64,000 bases of DNA, from assembly GCA_025716855.1 (NCBI GenBank), contig JAIXMQ010000083.1:1-64000 (forward strand), written 5' to 3'. Numbering within the stretch: the stretch's first letter is position 1; every line of letters begins with the position of its first letter. Both the position numbers and the translations under genes were made by a program. Source of the stretch: Pilaira anomala. Its lineage: Eukaryota; Mucoromycota; Mucoromycetes; Mucorales; Mucoraceae. Of the stretch, positions 59,336 through 64,000 are shown one piece after another. A model generated the notes under the pieces. That model was given only the letters and a program-made list of their open reading frames with translations. It was not told the DNA's origin and made no database searches.

Positions 59336-59930
59336 ATGTATTTCTTCCTCTTCTTCGCCTTTAAAAACAATGTTTGATGAGACTCTAAGTACTTAAAACC
59401 ATATCCTCGTTTTACTATTGTTTCCCAGTAAAATATTCAGTGCACATTCAGAAGTTAAGGTTATCATTGTTAAAAAATATTTTTTATGCCAGTTGCTTGG
59501 TATTAAAAGTATTTACAATGTCTATTTATTACTTTATAAGATGTAATGTTCTCCCTATAAAATAAGAGCAGAAATAGGTAGAAGTCTTTTCAGTACCGTT
59601 TCAAAATATATATATACGAGTGATACTTATCGTCCAAAGGTACCACAATACAAGAGAGTTTCTGATTCATGATGACTCCATTTGTAGATACTAAGCCAGT
59701 TCCATGCATGAGACAAAATGTATGCAATTTGTTTTAGCAGAGCTATCAAAGATTTATATTATTTTTTATCCCAATACATATGTTCCCACTGGTGGGGCAC
59801 AAATAGATCAATCTCTACACATTAATTTTTTGTACCTTAGATTTTTGATATAAATAAGTTATTTTTATTAGTTACTAATTTAATGAAAAGAAAAACCCGA
59901 GAAATTACAAAAAGGTATTTTTTTTTTGAA

Positions 59931-61690
59931 TTAAGGGATTAATTCCAATAATTTATCATTTGGATAGATTACAAGTTTAGTCAGACTTAAACACGTAATC
60001 TCAAGTCGAAATTTAGCACTGGATTGATTGTACTGCTGCTCATCTATTGCTAATACACCAGTTTGACTATTACGTTCATAGAACTTCACTCCTGTCTCCA
60101 TCTTCAACTTGGCATAGAAGTCAATATTTTCTTGGGCACCATAATACAATGGTAAACAGTCACATACAAACATATCAAGTCGTGCATTGGGCATACAAAC
60201 AACTCCAGGATCATAATTGTTATTGTTGTTTATGTTATAGCTTAATCGAAAATATTTGATATTGGGCAAACTCAAAGAAATCTGCTCAAAAAAATGAAGT
60301 GAAATAACACTGTTACTGATGTCATTAATAGATAAGTTTCTAACTTGTGGATGTTGAGATATCTGATCAAGTCGCTGAATTTCACACAAATAGCCTGGAA
60401 TTGTAAGCTCCTGCAAAAGGGGACATAATCTGAGGGCTTGAAAGACCCAATCGATGTGATTTCCATCTTTCGATTCCGAGATTATCAGGGTGGATACTTT
60501 GTATATCGATAGAACTAATCATATTTCCTGCTTCTGAAAGAAAATTGATATAAGGCAGTTCAACAACATTGTCTTCAAATAATGTAAAATGTATCAATAC
60601 CGTTTCTGAATCGATTTCCAAATTTACTATCTCCTTTTCATCAGGAAGATAGTCTAAATCAAAAGTTATTTTTCTAAATTTGTCATCTATTTTCATCAGA
60701 TCTATCCAAACTTTTGTCAAGAGCTGCTTATTTATGTTGCTTATTTGCATAACGAAATTAGGTATGACTAGTGTATAGTATAGGAACTTAATTAAATCAT
60801 CACAAACAAGGCAATTTTTTGGAAGGCTAATGCTGCTTTCATTAGTAACTGTCAAGGTCTAGGAAATTTTTGAATCATATAACGTAATTGGCTTCCATCA
60901 TCTATTAGCTCCCAGTTACATTCAAGTTTATGAACATTAGGGCGAGGATTGATTACTCCCTCAAATTTTATTATTTCCTCTTGTTCATCCACAGGATATA
61001 ATCTAATTACAATACTTCTCAAATGTGGACAATCCTCTATAATTGCATCGTAATCACTTAATCGTTTTTTAGACTTGTAACCAAATAATGCAAGAGCTTG
61101 CAAATTTTCAAATTCGCTAAGTTGATCCTTAGTGTTTGATACGCTTCTGAATTATTAAGGTCAGGCCCGAAATAACTTTGGCTATCCTGTAGGATCGTAG
61201 TAGTTAAAGATGATTTAAAGCGTAATGCGGTGTAGATGAAACTCTCCAAGCTTGCACTATCAGGCATTGGTAAGACGGATAGATGAGATAATTGACCCTG
61301 GGTTGCTGCATATGAAACTCTTGTATAAAATGATAAATCCGGTTCAAAAGCCTCTATTTCTAATGTATTAGGATAGTGTTTTATGAGTGTGTTTAATAAC
61401 TTGGGTTGATCCCAAAATGTTTCATTCGTTTTTGTGTTGAATAGCATGTCAGTGTAGATATTTTTCACACAATTACCTAGCCAAGAGGTATTTGATAGTG
61501 TATGAACGAGTAGACGCGATTTATCTTCTGTGTCTACATATATTTTGGAATATAAGTGCTTAACTGAAGCTTCATACCAGTTTCTGCATGTCAATTGACA
61601 TTGCAAAATATCGCCTTCGGACAAATTACTGAATGTAAATGTTAATAATTCAAAGGGTATGTCTTCATTGTTAAACTTAAAGTCTTTGGT
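59931..61690 (-). pseudogene. F-box/LRR-type protein, multiply frameshifted
   Basis: Minus strand, at least four consecutive frames form one former gene of roughly 580 codons. Order: an F-box (DIPFELLTFTFSNLSEGDIL then QCQLTCRNWYEASVKHLYSK) at about 61560-61660, with no ATG in its own frame; shift near 61100 into ALALFGYKSKKRLSDYDAII; shift near 60855 into LTVTNESSISLPKNC; shift near 60490 into HIDWVFQALRLCPLLQELTI; last frame to TAA 59931-59933. The repeating hydrophobic pattern is that of leucine-rich repeats, and the architecture matches the large Mucorales F-box family whose members act as SCF ubiquitin-ligase substrate receptors. This copy should be non-functional unless the base calls are wrong. 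Confidence 0.75.
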
Positions 61691-62914
61691 CGATATTTTT
61701 GTTTTCTTCTGATATTCTGATAGAAGTGATAATAACGAAATATATCAGAAGAAGAAAGCAAAGAAGCAAGAATTTGAAACGTCCAACACCTTAAATAAAA
61801 AAGATGACACGTTATTGATCTATCTACTGTTGATGTGACTTGCTTGAGTTGTATCCGAGAACTCAATTCTTCTATTATAAGTAATGTGATATCAATAAGC
61901 TAGCATATTCGATCAAGTTATACTAGCTTCTGACAAGTCTTTGTACTAAATTTCATCGTTAAATCATGACTGGCTTAAGGACCAAAACTTATTTTATGGT
62001 ATTACAAAATTCTTATTAGTCTAATTGGGGACAAATTATACACAAATGAGGATAGATAGATTTTCTTCGTTAATTGTTCAGTTGTTGATAGCGCTCAATA
62101 TTTACTATATTCAAAGAGTATCAATCCAAAGTCTTTTTTTTCTAGCTAAACTGATATAGACTTTTGGGGTATTCATTCCATATTATACATTTTTGGTTGT
62201 AAATGATGTATTTACATTCTATAATAGTTGACTTAATACAAAGCAATTGAATTTCGCACGAAGTTGGGTATGACAGAGAAGGAATACGACGGAAAACATC
62301 CAGTTGAATGCCAAGATAAGGCTAAAATTGGATTATAGTAGTCAGTTACACTTGAGTGTGATACACTATTACTTTGGAAGGAAAATGCGATAGCTTCTTT
62401 AATAGACATTTCCAAAAGTTTAAAACCAAATACTCTTTGCGTCTGTTTCAATCAACTAATAAAACTTTGAAGATATTGCTTTACAATTATTTATTTGTGA
62501 AAAGCATTACTATTTTTTTTTTTTACCTAGTTAGTGTTACAATAAAATATATAATACAGCAAATTAATTTTATTTTCTCTGTGTACTAATTGTTAGATTG
62601 ACACGAGAGAAAGATGTATATTTTTTGCTGCGTAGCTCAAGTAATACAATCACATATTAATTCTGAGGTAGCTACCAATAAATATACGGCATTGATCTTT
62701 GACACATTATTTTCCCATAATACAAGAGAGTTATATGTCACTAAATTTTCACGCTATAATAAATGGTGTAGTATTCCTTACAATTGAATTACACAAAAGG
62801 AACACAATGAACACAAAATGAACGATCATATATGACTTTACTTACGGCTAACTTGACACAAAAAGAAAAAAAACTCGTCTTTTTCTACTTCTCTTTTTTT
62901 TTCTTAGAATATAT
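61691..62914. other. Intergenic, no gene supported
   Basis: 1.2 kb between the F-box pseudogene and the last gene. Frames at 61642-61866 (overlapping the F-box region) and 62233-62451 exist on the minus strand but show no family features. A TTTCTTAG just before 62909 could be an acceptor for an upstream exon of the following gene. Confidence 0.45.
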
Positions 62915-64000
62915 ATGAGTCAAAAATCAACATTTTGGAGAGTATGCAACAATGCGGGTGTATGTCACTGCGATTGGAGATATACTATATACGATTGTAA
63001 AGAAGAAAGATCAGCAATTCCAGTCTATATCGCACTCGCTATTGTCTCTGGAATATGTATTATAGTTTTTATTGGCATATTATATCATCGCATTAAACAT
63101 AAAAAACAAAAAGTATTTCAAATGAGAAAAGGATTTCCACGACCGAGACCTGTTGAATCCATGCTGATGATGGGACTTATTTTCAGTATCTGTAAGTTTT
63201 TCCTCAAGCTGCCTTCGACATTATTTTTATTTATTCGAACTCTTTATTATTATTGCAATTTCAGTACAGACAATTCGTTCAATAATCATGTTAACTGACA
63301 TAATACCAAACACGATATTTAGAGCTTGTATGTATTTTTTTTTTATTTGTTTCACTTTGTATTACTGTAATTATCATGAGTTACTGACATTTGAATTTTT
63401 TTTTTCTTTTGCACCACCCCTTTTACAGTTATATATGAATTTGCGCTTCAATTTGGATATTATTGTTTTGCTTGTTACTTATTCGGAATTGCTTATGCTA
63501 TATCAGAGGTATACGATACGAAATCGATGTGACCACCTTAAATAATCTAGATCACTGACCGGATTTCTTTACTTTATAGAGTAGCCGAGTAATGTATAAT
63601 TCATGGGTGAGGTCCCAGACAATTGTTGATGTCTTATTTCTATGCTCAATATTCTGCCCATTTTTCACAACAACATCTTGTGCAGTTGCAGCAGGATACC
63701 ATGCTTCTATCGGAGAAAATGATATGGCAGAAAGATTAACTCGAATACAGTACTATGCCTGGGGATTTTTCTGTGGCTCAGTCGCGCTCGTATTATTGTT
63801 TGCAGGTTTACGTCTTATGCGTGTTTTGGAGAGATATATTTCTTTACAAGAGAGTTTAAGGGTAGATACCTTGAAAGTAAGAACAGGTGCACTTAAAGTC
63901 AAGATGATTGTTGTTTCTGGAACTTTATGTATGGGTACATTTGCCCTTGTTTTAGCATCTTATGGTGGTTTAAGAAGTACAATTATGAAGGATACAACTT
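62915..64000 (+). CDS. Multi-pass membrane protein, 3' end outside the window
   Basis: Exons 62915-63191, 63265-63327, 63429-63508 and 63580 to beyond 64000 join in phase for at least 280 residues. Before the first helix is a Cys-rich segment (CNNAGVCHCDWRYTIYDCKE). Hydrophobic segments follow: PVYIALAIVSGICIIVFIG; ESMLMMGLIFSILQTI; an exon 3 segment FGYYCFACYLFGIAYAISE; TIVDVLFLCSIFCPFFTTTS; YYAWGFFCGSVALVLLFAGL; MIVVSGTLCMGTFALVLASY. At least six spans with a short extracellular Cys-rich N-terminus suggest a receptor-like 7TM protein, but I cannot name a family. A TTTCTTAG immediately upstream of the first exon leaves open an additional 5' exon. Confidence 0.65.

Larger units (their letters stand above)
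57923..59930. other. Repeat-derived intergenic region
   Basis: About 2 kb with no intact gene. It includes a diverged copy of palindrome-arm sequence (58360-58560), a decayed zinc-finger-like fragment (58741-58960), a short GC-rich coding-like piece (59040-59169) and a small MITE (59188-59335), described separately. Confidence 0.6.

Noticed and set aside
62233..62451. 72-residue minus-strand ORF
   Set aside because: No recognised features, no neighbouring exons in phase and atypical composition.

Overview
The window is AT-rich eukaryotic DNA with long A/T homopolymers, genes carrying several short introns (mostly 50-100 bp, GTAAGT/GTATGT donors, CTAAT/CTAAC-like branch sites, TAG/CAG acceptors) and tightly packed neighbours. 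Gene content points to an early-diverging fungus, most likely a Mucorales species (Mucoromycota): a DASH subunit Ask1 and an Rck2/Srk1-type kinase stand beside genes better known from animals (CABLES cyclin, PXMP4, RAB3GAP1, fructosamine-3-kinase, NIPA), together with Mucorales-style Tc1/mariner elements and a Fanzor remnant. I cannot resolve genus from sequence alone. All exon models were built by hand from splice signals and reading phase.

Layout. 1-19 kb is a housekeeping and signalling block: 3' end of an STK32-like AGC kinase, fructosamine-3-kinase (-), Ask1 (+), Rck2/Srk1-like kinase (+), PXMP4 (-), a 3.2 kb gene-free stretch, CABLES-like cyclin (+), NIPA-type Mg transporter (-) and a PX-PH-RhoGAP Bem3-like protein (-). 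19.3-22.1 kb encodes a beta-propeller/inositol 5-phosphatase fusion. 22.2-38.9 kb is one large mobile structure: 24-bp Tc1/mariner terminal repeats with TA on both outer sides, a decayed DDE transposase at the left end, then a giant palindrome of two arms of 5,533 bp each (23770-29302 and 33328-38860) around a 4,025-bp spacer. 39-53.9 kb returns to host genes: exostosin, mitochondrial bS21, an acidic hypothetical protein, an Atf1-like bZIP ending in 38 glutamines, an unknown multi-pass membrane protein, DPM1 and RAB3GAP1.

53.9-57.9 kb is a pile-up of three TA-flanked elements just upstream of RAB3GAP1: an apparently intact 1,327-bp Tc1 element, a 190-bp hairpin MITE, and a 2,455-bp element with very long inverted termini carrying a broken, C-terminally truncated Fanzor (eukaryotic TnpB relative). 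58-62 kb holds repeat debris, a small MITE and a multiply frameshifted F-box/LRR pseudogene. The window ends inside a multi-pass membrane protein gene.

Possible functional links (inference only): an Rck2/Srk1-type kinase and an Atf1-type bZIP are classical outputs of the stress MAPK pathway, and perfect TGACGTCA sites, the usual target of such bZIPs, lie upstream of the kinase and of fructosamine-3-kinase. The most notable structures are the palindrome-bearing Tc1-bounded element and the Fanzor element, both of which have long inverted termini that include internal element sequence.
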